Below are positions 1-10,603 of a stretch of 64,000 nt of DNA, in pieces. Positions within the stretch are counted from its first letter, which is position 1, and each line of letters starts with the position of its first letter. The notes beneath the pieces were generated by a model that had not been told where the DNA came from, ran no database searches, and saw nothing but the letters and a program-made list of their open reading frames with translations. This stretch comes from Favolaschia claudopus (taxonomy: Eukaryota > Basidiomycota > Agaricomycetes > Agaricales > Mycenaceae). The DNA is taken from positions 248,001 to 312,000 of the forward strand of contig JAWWNJ010000086.1 in NCBI GenBank assembly GCA_037176885.1, written 5' to 3'. Position numbers and translations under genes: made by a program.

Positions 1-462
1 TCTCAATATCTACCGTCTACTTCATCCACTGTGCCCTATTCAATGGGTAATTTCCCGGAGTTTGTCGCCCGCTTCACCTGCTCTGCATGTATTACGGTCT
101 ACGATGGACATACGTTCAGAAATAGTTGGAAAGTAGTAAAGTAGCAAAGTATCGTGTACCATAGCCGCTTACAGCGGCTCGAGCACGTTAATGGATTTCA
201 TCATCATCAGATATCTATCAAGGGCCGGAGCGGCGGGGCGGCTACCCGGAATAATTCATATTCTGACAAAAGCTGCACCCCGAGGCTTGGGCGCACGCCC
301 TCATTGATTACCCAGATCGGGTGTTTGCTGAGACCCTCGTCTCTGCCATCCGCCATGGTGTCCTTCTAGGTGTGGATCCTGCAAGTATACCTCCTCCCTC
401 CTCCTCTGCCCATGCCCCTCTTCCTTCTGCACTTGCATTTCCCGAGACAGTAGATAAAGACA

Positions 463-861
463 TTGCTCACGAGATTTCTCTGGGGCGTATTGTCTCGAAA
501 CCGTAAGAAGCGCACCATTGCACTGAACCAGCGTCAGTATATTGACAAAGTCCTTTCTCGCTATGGCATGACAGACTGCAAACCTGTATTCACACCTATG
601 TCTACTGGAACCCCGCTCACAGAGAATGACCCTGATGACGACAGTATCATTACCCATATGGCTATTGTCGAAGGTGGATCTATTGTTCCATATCAAAGTG
701 TAATCAGGTCTGCTATGTATGCCATGCTAGGTACTCGACCAGATCTTGCATACAGTGTAGGAGTACTTGGTCGATTTAGTGCAAAGCCAAAGAGAATTCA
801 TTGGGCAGCAGCAAAACGACTTCAATACTTCAAAGGCACCCGTCATTGGGAACTTGTATAG
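463..861 (+). pseudogene. Ty1/copia reverse transcriptase, C-terminal remnant
   Basis: This fragment of a Ty1/copia pol polyprotein covers the end of the reverse transcriptase and its link to RNase H. The reading frame shows the copia hallmarks in order: a basic Q-R-Q-Y-I-D-K-V-L-S-R-Y-G-M block, the C-K-P-V-x-T-P-M block, then S-V-I-R-S-A-M-Y-A-M-L-G-T-R-P-D-L-A-Y and the W-A-A-A-K-R-L-Q-Y-F-K-G-T block. The frame ends at a stop just after W-E-L-V, so RNase H is missing. The catalytic YVDD region and everything upstream are also absent. No LTR is visible nearby. It is a dead fragment; the family call is confident, the exact 5' edge is not. Confidence 0.85.
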
Positions 862-2640
862 TACATAATTCATTGACATAAGCCGAGAAGTGTCATCGTG
901 AGATTGCCATTGTCACCGCGTGACAGGCGGAATTGAATTCCTCCATGTCCTCCCCACCCACCCAGACTGTCAGCGATCTCTTCACTTGTGTGTTCCTGCC
1001 TACAATTAGTATATGTGGATGTCTGAGGCTTCTATCCCATAGCGGCTGCGGCTTCCCTTATCATATATGACCATCTCCTCACGTTAGGGGACGAAATCAA
1101 ACTCGTTTGGCCGCACCGAACACGTCTCCCAAAGCTGCTGTTTTTTCTCAGCCGCTACATGATCCCAGCTATAGAATTGTGAGTGACATGAAGCGGACGG
1201 CTGTAAAGTGTTTACTGACTCAATAACCCCAAATCCAGCTGCATGTGGCTGAGTTCTGATGCAGTGAGTTTTCAGCCATGCACTCCTTGTCAATGACCAA
1301 CCTGACGAGCACAAAGATATGTGGGTATTGGCATGTTGCTCCACTGTACATTGCAATGGCCGCCGCCGAGGCACTTATGTGTGTGCGAGTGCATGCGCTT
1401 TGTAAGCACAGTTTCTGCTCTCAATGTAAGACTGTAACAAAGGGAATAGATGAACGGTCACAATGGATGTGGTGGGCACTAGTGCTCATGTACTCGGGTG
1501 AGCACCATGCATGAACAATTACTTTTGATCTGATTATCTGACTTCCACTTAGCAAACTTGATCACTGTGACATTCTGTGTTTCTGAGGTTATTCCAGCTG
1601 CTGGTAGCGGGAAAGATAGTTGTGTCTTACCTGAAAAACCGTACGTGGGACTAGCAAGTGGGGCTTGGTTGGTTGCACGTCCTCAAAGGTTATGAGACTA
1701 CTAACCAGATGTCAGGATTAGTCAAGTCTTGTTTCAAGGTATACAGATGTGCTTTAAGGACAACAGAGGAGATGTTTGATTGTGAACAGTGGCTATTATG
1801 GCTTTCAGCGCCTTGAAGCTATACACTGCCAGCAATACACCGCGCATTACCACCGGCAGAAGCCGCTTCAGCATTCTTGTGCGAGACTCACTAATTTACT
1901 TCGCTATTATCTTTGGTAATCTCCACTTTCACTTCATTGGATGAGCATTTACACGTGGTAGCTTTCACCGTGGCAAATGCTGCAATATATAGTCATACCG
2001 ACATGTCGAAGTATCATGTTCTCATTGGGTAAGGGATAGTTGTGCCACAAAAACAAAAGTCATGAGTAATACCTTGCTACAGCCTGACTGCGGCTATCCC
2101 GTGCGTTGCGGTGAGGCATCTCAGCTTGGCTGTAACAATGAGAGCAAAGCAAACTGATGAGAACTTACCAGGTTTCTCGAATGACAATCAATCTTCTGGA
2201 TCGAGAAGAGTATATTGACAATGCTCCTGAGGAAGTTTCAACCGTTGTATTCGAATATGATTGAGTGGTGAGTGGAACCCTCGCAAAAATAAAAGGAGAA
2301 AAGTTTCACGAAGCTGTTTCTGTGCCCAGAAATCACGGTAACATACTGAGGCTGTCCATACATCCACACCGGCGACGGAAAGATGTGCACGCGATGTTTC
2401 TCATGCGCTTCTGGGCCGAGTGACCTCGAAAAAAATGTCGACGTCAAAATTGAACATTCTTTGGGATATACAGTAAATAGAGTAGACTTAGGGTAACCAG
2501 CCCGCTCTGCTTATCTTGCTGGTGACCCCCGCTTAGCTTAACCGAGGTAACCACCGGAATACACGACTGTACTCTCTGGTGATCGCGCCAGCACCAAGGC
2601 GGCGTATGGGAAATTCTTGATTTATCTGGCCTAAAGCCAA
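862..2640. other. Stretch without recognisable genes
   Basis: Short open frames occur on both strands but none shows a domain, a convincing splice pattern or coding-like composition. Bases 102-136 (ACGATGGACATACGTTCAG...) resemble 6387-6420, which suggests a shared degraded repeat at the window's left edge. Confidence 0.4.
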
Positions 2641-2655
2641 GGGTGGCAGAGACTG

Positions 2656-2720
2656 TGGTCTCTCCAGACCATCCAGGATTGGCGCTAGTCACTGAGAGAG
2701 AGAGAGATGCGTGAGAAATA
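2656..2720. repeat. Left inverted terminal repeat of the DIRS-like remnant
   Basis: It aligns to the reverse complement of 4411-4480. Shared blocks are GGTCT-TCCAGACC, AGGATTGGC and GAGAGAGATG. The GA-rich part (2692-2708) is simple sequence and should be given little weight on its own. Confidence 0.6.
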
Positions 2721-2883
2721 TGATTTTTGTCTACTTTTGGGCAGATGACTCGGCTCTCGAGTCCGCAATACCTCTACAGCAAGGGAGGGCCTCGGCAGCC
2801 CAAGAACAAAGCTCTGCGCAAGCGACCAGCCAAAGGTGGGGGAGGAAGAGCGCAGAAGCCAGAGGCACTCCACAAACAGTATG

Positions 2884-3780
2884 CTAGTGCCAGCCAGTCT
2901 CACGTCGCCGCGCAAACTGTGCTTGACGGGAGACAGCAGCAGTACGTGTGGGTCCGGTGCGAGGAGGCTTTGGCGCCCTCAAGGGACGGGGGAGCGAGGC
3001 TGGCAAGGATGGAGGGGGGACAGATGGAGGCACGCGTTTCGAAGAAGACCGTTTTGCAGTAGAGGGGGCAGGGGGAGCGGATGGAGGGGGGACAGATGCG
3101 GCTGCACGTCTCGAAGAAGGGTGTTTAGAGGGGGCAGGGGGAGCGGATGGAGGGGGGACAGATGCGGCTGCACGTCTCGAAGAAGGGTGTTTAGAAGTGG
3201 AGAGAACCAGGGGGGTGGGTGGAGGGGGGAGAGGTGGAGGCGCGCGCTTCGAGGAAGACCGCTTGGAAGCAGGGAGGGAAGGGGGAGGGGGTGGAGGGGG
3301 GAGAGGTGTGGGACGGGCTGGAATCCGGATGAAGAGACGGGGAGGGGTAGCGGGGGCAACAGGGGGTGTGGAGGCAGGACGGGAGCGATAGACGGCAGAG
3401 GTGGAGTGGAGTTTGGAGGACAACTCACGTAGCATGGAGAGGGGGCAGTCAACATAGAGCTTCCACGCGTCTGACTTCCAGCGGCCCAGGAGCTTGATCT
3501 GCTCCTGAGTGTACCCCGCCTCTGCAGCAGCGAAGGCAGCTCCACGGCGGAAACTGTGGCCTGTGAACTCACCCGAGCTATACCCAGCCCTTCGAAGGCA
3601 GTCGTCAAGTGCGGAGAGGGCAAAAGAGCGTGAGAGGGGTGCACCCGTGAAGGTGACGAACAGCGGAGCATATGGGGAGACAGCTGGACGACACTCACGG
3701 TACGCTCTGAACCTGGCAACAGGACAGGTTGGGGCACCAACAGCGGCCCCACAAAGGACCTGAGCCCCTCGCCGTCCAGG
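2884..3780 (-). pseudogene. Tyrosine recombinase (DIRS-like integrase), C-terminal half
   Basis: Read on the minus strand from about 3780, the frame gives the C-terminal catalytic half of a phage-integrase-type tyrosine recombinase. It contains G-H-S-F-R-R-G-A (the H-x-x-R box) at about 3539-3561, then Q-I-K-L-L-G-R-W-K-S-D-A-W at about 3463-3500, and a Y that is the likely nucleophile in L-Y-V-D at about 3454-3456. Such enzymes cut and rejoin DNA through a 3'-phosphotyrosine and insert circular cDNA of DIRS/Ngaro elements. Downstream of the nucleophile the frame runs into a 150-residue proline/serine/arginine-rich tail (2884-3390). The N-terminal half, including the first catalytic Arg, is not visible upstream of 3780. 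It is probably inactive. Confidence 0.7.
3061..3192. repeat. 66-bp tandem duplication, two copies
   Basis: Two near-identical 66-bp units (3061-3126 and 3127-3192) lie in the low-complexity tail of the recombinase frame. 66 bp equals 22 codons, so the frame is kept; the unit encodes a SKHPSSRRAAASVPPP-type repeat on the minus strand. The whole 2990-3390 interval is strongly purine-biased on the plus strand (GGGGGA runs). Confidence 0.85.
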
Positions 3781-4226
3781 GTCTAGGTCTGGGTGGCCAT
3801 TGGGGCAGCGGCGATCTGTTCTTCACTGAGCCTGTACCAGTGAAGTATGCACGTCATCCGATCCATTGGAAGGAAATGTGTGCTGTGTTGAGGGCTGCAG
3901 AGCTCTGGGGCCACTGTTGGGCTGGGTTGGAGGTGGTGTTTCGTATTGATAACGAGGCCATCTCAACCTGCTTGCAGTCTGGCTCTATTGACCATCCGCC
4001 TACGCAAGCTCTCTTCCGCCAGTTCGCTCTCCTGGCCGTTCAACAGGACTTCACTTTTCGCCCGGTTTGGATCTCAACGGACGAGAATTCTGTTGCTGAT
4101 GCACTTTCCCGCTTCCGCTGGCTCACACTTTCAAAGTTGTATCCACACTGGCCCCTCCCCAAGTCTGGTACCCGTCCTGCCCACGTCGCTGTCTCTCTCC
4201 CCTCTGTCGACATTGTGCGTTCCTAA
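3781..4226 (+). pseudogene. RNase H domain of a DIRS-like reverse transcriptase
   Basis: The frame contains G-G-H-W-G, then I-H-W-K-E-M-C-A-V-L-R-A-A-E-L-W, R-I-D-N-E-A and V-A-D-A-L-S-R. These are the RNase H landmarks of DIRS/gypsy-type RTs: the catalytic E in the second motif, D in the third, D in the last. The usual first motif (D-A-S before G-G-x-W) is replaced, so the first catalytic Asp is missing, exactly at the junction with the divergent recombinase near 3780. The upstream RT palm is absent. RNase H would normally degrade the RNA strand of the RNA:DNA hybrid. This copy is a broken remnant. Confidence 0.7.
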
Positions 4227-4365
4227 CACCCCTTCCTCCCCCTCCCCCTCCCTCCCCTCTCACCTCCCCATTGCTGTCCGTCTCCTCCCTGTTTTTGTGG
4301 AGCCTGTGGTGCTTCCCCCTGTATTTCGCCCACCTTTGGCTGCTTCAGGGTGAGCTGTTGGTTTT

Positions 4366-4480
4366 GGGCTGCCTCGGCTCCTTCGTCTTCGGGCGGAGTG
4401 CACAATATATCAATGGCTTGCTTACACATCTCTCCCTCTCGAGAACTCAGGCCAATCCTAGGTGGTCTGGACAGACCGAA
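4366..4480 (+). repeat. Right-end repeat of the DIRS-like remnant, copy 1
   Basis: It starts GGGCTGCCTCGGCTCCTTCG and shares nearly all its length with 4768-4890, but lacks a 27-bp internal block (GCGAGCTCC...) present there. It carries the inverted partner of the left terminus. Confidence 0.75.
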
Positions 4481-4767
4481 GGGATTGGCTAAAGCGATCA
4501 CCCATCAGTCACGTGTCTCCTCATTCTTTTCGTCTCGCCCGCCTCCGCATCGCGCCTTTGGCTCGGTGACTCCGTCTCTTTGAGACCTTCTCTTCTCCAG
4601 CCCCTCCCCCTCCATGACCTCGAGTCTCCTTCCCCGCTTCTAGTCTTGTCCCCCCGTCGCCGTCATACCCCTCTTTTTTCGTGACCACCCACCCATCCCT
4701 AGTTAGTTTTGCTATTTCCTGCGCACTCACGTAGCTACGGATTTGTTCTGTATTCTTTAGTTGCGTA

Positions 4768-4905
4768 GGGGCTGCCTCGGCTCCTTCGTCTTCGGGCGGA
4801 GTGCAGCGAGCTCCATTTCGGAGTTCACGCCCAATATATCAATGGCTTGCTTACACATCTCTCCCTCTCGAGAACTCAGGCCAATCCCTGGATTGATGGA
4901 CCATG
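4768..4905 (+). repeat. Right-end repeat of the DIRS-like remnant, copy 2
   Basis: This is a direct repeat of 4366-4480 with an extra 27-bp insert after GGAGTGCA. Similarity ends shortly after CCAATCCCTGGATTGATGG, an imperfect palindrome. Confidence 0.75.
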
Positions 4906-5764
4906 ACTACCCACTGGTAGTAGTCGATCTAGTATCCGGGATCCGCGAAAAGAGGTTTTGGTGGTCATTTTCACGAAGTTCTTGAAAATCTCATTAGTGC
5001 CCACTGGTTCTACTGGTATAAAGCACACCATGTGGTAATCGACCTGTGAGTACAACGTAGACACTTGGATTCGAGCGTACTTCTCACTCGTGAGTAGCGG
5101 TAGACTCCACGAGTGTTTCTAGGTTGACTGAGTCTGCCTCTTGCATCCTATTTCTGACGCCTAGCTTACTTAGGATGGATTTCACGGCCCCAAAACTGGC
5201 GTGAGTCTTTAACCTCTTGATTGGCCTCCCCAGGGGTACTCACTTGCGTCCAGTGTCCACTGACCGCGTAGTGAAAAAATCGAAAGACTTGTGAGCCTGT
5301 TTCGTCTTCATATTTTGCGCCTCGTGGTTACTCGGAACCACCATTTTTCAAGGCTGAGCGGATGAAAGATATTCTTCCCGTGGTCAAGACTTAGACAACA
5401 CGGCAACACATTGCAGACAAGATACGTCTTCAAGCACTTCAGCTGGCTAACGCAGGCGATCAGGTAGGCTCCTAATTTTATCTTCCTTTACCTTCCGTTA
5501 ACATCCTGAATAGCGACTGTTTATCGCGAATCCCGGCAGCTCTGCCGCAAGCGGCTCAAGCGCCGCTCTCCCACTCGGACTGCAGGCATCCATTGAATCA
5601 CTATCTACTATGTAGTAGATCTGCTACGCACAACAGTATGCAGGAATCGTGGGTTTCCGGTGCAACCCAAGGAACACCGTGTAAACACGTCGGTGATAGC
5701 ATTAAGGAGTAGTCTTGTGTTTATCGCTATAACGATCTGTTTACGAGATGGTTGCCAAATAAGC
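4906..5764. other. Stretch without recognisable genes
   Basis: Only short frames without domains. Bases 5390-5520 read like a decayed coding or intron-bearing stretch but no family was recognised. Confidence 0.35.
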
Positions 5765-5935
5765 CCGTGCTGCAGGGGGTTGCTCAACAGAATTATCCAT
5801 TTCCGACCTCACAAAAATGGTTTTCTAACCATCATGAGAGCAGTCTTAATATTCATGATGGGCTTCACGACGAAACGTCATGCATGACAAATGGTTTTGA
5901 AATTCATGACAATCACTCTGCACAGTGTATCCGCG
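5765..5935. repeat. TCATGA/ATTCATGA palindrome cluster ending in GCACAGTG
   Basis: An AT-rich block with repeated palindromic words (ATTCATGA, ATCATGA, GTCATGCATGAC) and a terminal CTCTGCACAGTG. The same organisation occurs at 7064-7252 and 10258-10450, and in their duplicates at 11046-11234 and 14240-14432. It is a dispersed, probably non-coding mobile repeat. Confidence 0.6.
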
Positions 5936-6171
5936 GCACTTGCGCTTCCAACCATTCAACCGCTGATTGCCGTTGCCTCCACCTGCCCCCAAACCCCATA
6001 CCAAATGCCCTCAATAAGTGTGCTCTTCAAGTTCCTGGTTGCGGTGGCTCTCACCGAGCCAAAGATTTGGCGGCCGCGTGTCCATTCCATTCTGCACCGG
6101 ATTGATACAGAGCACGCAATGACCGATCCCCTCTTTCTGGTCCCACCGGACCCGTGAAGGAACCCGTTGCT

Positions 6172-6373
6172 TCATTCATCAAGATTTAAAATTCACCTCA
6201 GTACTCACTTCCTGGTCCATTTGACATTGGTCGCCTCCCGGAGTCTATTGCCTGCCCAACCTGCTTAGAGTGTCATTCATCAAGATTTAAAATTCACCTC
6301 AGTACTCACTTCCTGGTCCATTTGACATTGGTCGCCTCCCGGAGTCTATTGCCTGCCCAACCTGCTTAGAGTG
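6172..6373 (+). repeat. 101-bp tandem duplication, two copies
   Basis: The unit TCATTCATCAAGATTTAAAA... at 6172-6272 is repeated without visible change at 6273-6373. No reading frame or domain is associated. Confidence 0.95.
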
Positions 6374-7530
6374 CGGCGCAGATAACGATGGGCATACGTT
6401 CAGAAGTAGTTGGAGAAGTCTTGAAGTACTAGTAGTAATTATAGAAACGAGGCGGCGAAGCTCTAGGCAATTAGCATGGTCTCGAATCGAATGGTCTCAA
6501 TATTCTAGAGCACAGAATGTCAAGCCTTGACAGTCAAGGCCCATCCGTGCTCGAGCACGAGTAAACAGAAACGAGCCTTCGATGGCCTACTACGAGAGAC
6601 ATGGAGAAAATTGGCGGCGTTGGCACCATGGTATGCGCAACAAGATACCACAGAGCAGATATAATGACGAAGGAAACCTTACCTTAACCATATACACCGC
6701 CAAAATTGCACGACCCTTTCCAATATTGGCAGAGTCAGAGCTAGGTTTCGATAGCCTTGCTAAATGACCGGTGATTGAGCAACAATCCTTCGAGAACACA
6801 TAGACATCAAATGAGTCAGGAAAAGAGGTTCGACCATGTCCTAGTAGTGCCAGCATTGGGATTCAGATGCACAGAGAGAATGTGCTTCGAGGAAGCTAAA
6901 TGCCTCCGATGGCAAGTCGCAGGCGAAAAAGGAGGTCAACTCGTAGTGAGTTATAGCCTTTGATGGCGAAGGACAACAACAATGTTAGCAGTCGATGCTG
7001 AAATGAAGCGACATAAAAATAATGTCAAGTTCTCGATGACTTGGACTTGGCAAAAATTTGACAGTCTTGCATGATGAAATTCATGACGTTTTGTCATGAA
7101 TTCATATGCTCAACAACTGTTGTAAAAATGGGTTTCTGAGCATCATGAAAGGCATCTTGAACTTCATGATGTGGTTCATGACAAAACATCAGGAATCTTG
7201 AAATTCCTCATTATTGTTTTGGTTTTCATGACAAATACTTCGCACAGTGCTTGCGAAGATTTTCTGGGACTCGGATTTGAGTCTAGTCTGTTGATTGTCA
7301 AGACATTGGATGTCAGTCCCAAAAGTCATTGAAGCGTGAAAAGCTGTTGAAGAGGCTCCCAGATTTTGGCCTTCAAAAAATGAAGTCCGAGTTCAAAGTG
7401 AATTCAATAGAGCTTATTAGCAGCGACCTGAAAACATATTTCAGAGCCCCGAAATTTAGATTGAACCTGTAATTCACCTTCTTTAATCAAGCGAGGAATT
7501 GATGGACGCGGTGGGGCCGTTTGCCGGGGT

Positions 7531-7591
7531 CTGGGGGGAGCACCGTTCCCCCCAGAAAAGCAGTCAGAAGTGTGACAGTGACGTCACACTT
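7531..7591 (+). other. Two adjacent strong hairpins
   Basis: Hairpin 1 is CTGGGGGG (7531-7538) pairing with CCCCCCAG (7548-7555) around a 9-nt loop. Hairpin 2 is AAGTGTGAC (7568-7576) pairing with GTCACACTT (7583-7591) around a 6-nt loop and includes TGACGTCA, a CRE/bZIP palindrome. Both are repeated at +3,982. Confidence 0.7.
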
Positions 7592-8269
7592 TCGGGTGCG
7601 GGTTGCAAGTCCCCAGCCAGGTGATAAACTATAGTCTGAGCGCAGCTATATACTTCCCTGCCGGTGGCTCGGCCTATCAGTTCAAGCTCCCATGGTTGCC
7701 ATCAAGCCGTGCAACACAGCCTAAAATGTCTTTACATAAATACTGATTTTCCACCCAGCTCTCTCTTCATCTTTCATCGTCCAGATAGTCATGAAGGAAC
7801 AGCATACTTCCGTTCCAGTGGTGTCACTTGATGATAAGCATTCAGAAGTCTCACTTGTGGCCGCATCTGCGAGCTGGGAGTTGGGAAGCAAAAATATTTT
7901 GGCAATACACTCACAAGGAAAGCAGGCGTGACAAATTAATCGCCTCCTCCAATTCAAAAAATTACACTCCTTGCACACCCAATCCCCCGGCTGCTGTGAT
8001 GACGTGGGCAGGTTTGAAGAGATTATAAGTAACTTCCTTCGGCATACATGAATGATGGGTCCTTTATTTCCGGTGTTGCGGATAGGCCATCCCTAAAATT
8101 TGTCAGACTCTGAATCCGCAAGGATACTACGTAAATTAGAATCTCACTGCAAATACTGCACTTGAGGGATACGGTCTCACTTGACCTTTGTTGAGGGGTT
8201 GCGTTCTGGGGCGCATGCAATACGATGAGGCATGCGAGCTGGCTGCCGCGAGCTACTTATATGATCAAC

Positions 8270-8420
8270 GATTGACTGGAGGTTGACCACTGGTCTCCAC
8301 TGGTTGACCGGCGGCGACCGCTCCAATTCATGTGTTGACGCTGTGTTGACGACACACGTTGACAGAATGTTGACACAACTCTGAATGTTGACGTTGACAG
8401 AATCAGAATATTGACACAAC
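8270..8420 (+). repeat. TTGAC array
   Basis: About ten TTGAC words, several as TGTTGACA or TGTTGACG, occur in roughly 150 bp, all in the same orientation. They are irregularly spaced, so this is a clustered site array rather than a satellite. It is duplicated at 12252-12402. Confidence 0.75.
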
Positions 8421-9527
8421 TCGATCGATCGGTATAGAGGTAGCCGCGCGCTCTGCGAGCGCCGAAAGGGCTGTTGAGATGACAGCGAGGCAGAATGATT
8501 CAAAAATTTGATGGCGGCTACTGCTCTAAGTATAATGTCTGCTCATCAACTTGTCGGAAAATCCGGATTTACCTAGTCTCTTGTAAACAGACGGAACAAC
8601 ACAAGGGTCCTCGTACCTGCGGGCTCATTAACCGTGCCTGTGGTTGAGACCGTCGAGCCCGTTGGGATCAATGACTACCCGAGTGTCCACAGAGAAGTGA
8701 CAGCCGGGTGGTCATCCGAGACGTGCGGGTAAGATAGAGAGCGTGGGATCCCCGCACCTTACTTAAGCACGTTATGTAACGCTTATTAATCGTTCCCACG
8801 GCCAAATCCCCAGTCGCACAAAAAATTTCGTGCTCTTTCCGGCCTGCGGAAGGGCTGACCTACAGACTTAGAAGACATTCTCGCTGTTTCGGCTCTGAAA
8901 TTTTGGTTTTTGGTTTGACAGGAAAAGCACCTTCCACACTGCAAGGAGGTTCTGTCACTCATTGCGCCGCAAAGGTTTGACAGGTCCCACCCTTAAGCGA
9001 GCTGCCGAAGCATGCCGAGATGACTATCCTGTGGCTGTGCTGGCCAAATTTTCCTCCGAAATTTTTGAAAAGTGTCCCATTTGGTGAGAAAACCACATAG
9101 AAACACTCAGAAAAAAAGTGGTCTGAATTTTTTTGTGGGTCATATAGCAAGAGACCAAGGGACATTTTGGCAACTCTGCCCAATAGGAACCCTTCATTGA
9201 ACCTCTATCTAAGACTTGTATTGGGCAAAATTCCCAATCCGGAACTTAGCATCGTGCTATAAGCCCTCGACGTCGAGCGTGACAATGTCACAGTGTGATG
9301 CTGACATAAGGGTGCGGGGATCCCACGCTCTCTATCTTAGATGGAGGTAGACAGTCTCCGAAGTTGATGCGAGCTCGGCGTAGATCAAAGGTGTAAGTAA
9401 ACAATACCACTGTATGGGCGTGAAGTGCCCTTCACCCGTTTGTAACCCTCGTCCTCTTTGTACCTTGAATAGGAGCGGCTTTGCTTCCTGGACTTCTGGT
9501 GGTGACTATTGAGGCGGCTGATTTCTG

Positions 9528-9839
9528 TCTCGCCTTCAATTTCCTCTTCGCCTTGCCTTCGCAATTTCAATCAACAAAGCTCAAAGCCAGTCAGTGAAGT
9601 ATGTTGGAACCGATCTTCGCGCACCTGTTTTCAGCCACGGACAGCTCTATGATGCTCTTTCCCGAGCTACGTCTCGAAATCGGGTGACAATTCTTTTGCC
9701 CCGCCGTACTGCACAAGACCGAACTATGAATATTGTGACCCTCAGATCCTACAACATATGTAATATAGTTCTTGCAATTGTCTGCCATGCCATTAAATCG
9801 AGTTTGAGACAGTTGTCGCGGCCCGCTGCTGACGGTTAA
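9528..9839 (+). pseudogene. Helitron-type PIF1 helicase, C-terminal remnant
   Basis: The frame is the end of the SF1B helicase of a Helitron RepHel protein. It reads [12 protein letters not shown] (helicase motif V region, usually A-M-T-I-N-K-x-Q-G-Q-S) and [16 protein letters not shown] (motif VI). The usual Gly between the two Gln is Ser here and the usual Val after Tyr is Asp, both signs of decay. Upstream of about 9528 the helicase frame is lost, and no Rep nuclease domain is seen. Helitrons move by rolling-circle replication, with this helicase unwinding DNA at the nick. The downstream 3' terminus could not be fixed. Confidence 0.85.
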
Positions 9840-10603
9840 GTCATCGCTATAACTAAATCATCTGTTGACAATTGCTTTGCACTCAATCTGCTGCGCTGAC
9901 CTCGGACCAGAGAATTGAAGGGATGCGACTGAGAACAAGTATTTACACACAGAGAACTCCTATGAAATCATGAATAAGTCAAGGTTTTATTTTTTTGTTG
10001 TAAAATAACAAAAAGTCCTTCCCTTCTCTACCTCTTTTTCATTCTCCGTAGTGTGTTTCCGAGCCACGCAAGCTGTTAAAGTACGGCTGATCGTGACGGT
10101 GGCGAGATTTTGAAGGTCAGAATATGATTATACTCGTAGTAGTGCAACTGTATTGTCCAGTACTTGAAATATATCCTGTTTTATACCTCTGCCATAAGGG
10201 GGAAGGCGTCGGGATAGCTGGCTAGCTTGGTGGTACTTCCGGACGAATCCTTCCGAAGATCATGACAAAATGTCATGAAAAAACGTTAGGAACGGGCCCA
10301 CAGTCGTTAGGAATTTCAGGACCCCGGATCGTAACGTTTCGTCATGAAATCCGACGAAAGATCATGAAATTCAACACAAATGACGACGAAATACCTAACA
10401 CAAGGTCCTGAACAACATCATGAATTTCAAAACCTTCCCTCTGCACAGTGCCCGGACAACTCCAAGAATTGAGCCAGCGCGGCTATTCCGTCCTTTGTGC
10501 CCAGTATTTCGGACGTGGGTCTAGAATTCGGTTATTATTACTTAATATCTGTACTCACTGCGCCCTCAATTCAATGCACACGGAAGTTATATTAACGTCG
10601 ATC

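Larger units (their letters stand above)
2642..4905. mobile_element. DIRS-like (tyrosine-recombinase) retroelement remnant
   Basis: The segment holds a tyrosine recombinase (minus strand, 2884-3780) and an RT-associated RNase H (plus strand, 3781-4226), bordered by inverted repeats. The left end at about 2656-2720 matches the reverse complement of 4411-4480 at about 80 % by eye, including the near-palindrome GGTCTNTCCAGACC and the block AGGATTGGC. A second, partly different copy of the right end lies at 4768-4905. Tyrosine recombinase plus RT/RNase H plus inverted termini is the DIRS-type layout. The RT domain is missing and the two genes meet head to head, so the element is rearranged and non-functional. 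Confidence 0.65.
6622..10603 (+). repeat. 3,982-bp tandem unit, copy 1
   Basis: The unit runs from GGCACCATGGTATGCGC to ACGTCGATC and is followed directly by a second copy at 10604-14585. Every open frame in copy 1 reappears 3,982 bp later with the same translation, and no base difference was noticed by eye. It contains two TCATGA-palindrome clusters, a pair of G-rich and CRE-type hairpins (7531-7591), a TTGAC array (8270-8420), an inverted 29-bp motif (about 8731 and 9311) and the tail of a Helitron-type helicase (9528-9839). Apart from that tail no real gene is visible. Confidence 0.95.

Noticed and set aside
2979..3752. Long proline/leucine-rich open frames on both strands over 2830-3750
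   Set aside because: They are frame shadows of the GGGGGA-rich tail; only the minus frame with the H-x-x-R box has domain support, and its proline-rich extension is low complexity.
6172..6373. Tandem 101-bp repeat as a CRISPR-like array
   Set aside because: Two full copies without spacers in a eukaryotic context.
8177..8503. 108-residue minus frame across the TTGAC array
   Set aside because: Composition is explained by the array (repeated V-N-I/S-T-H style words); no domain.
8727..9340. Inverted motif TAAGATAGAGAGCGTGGGATC as a Helitron end
   Set aside because: The spacer-like CGGGTAAGATAG resembles termini A-C, but it is followed by AGAG rather than CTRR and no 20-nt hairpin precedes it.
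9385..9570. Glu/Ser/Arg-rich minus frame opposite the helicase remnant
   Set aside because: Shadow of the plus-strand helicase motif V region.
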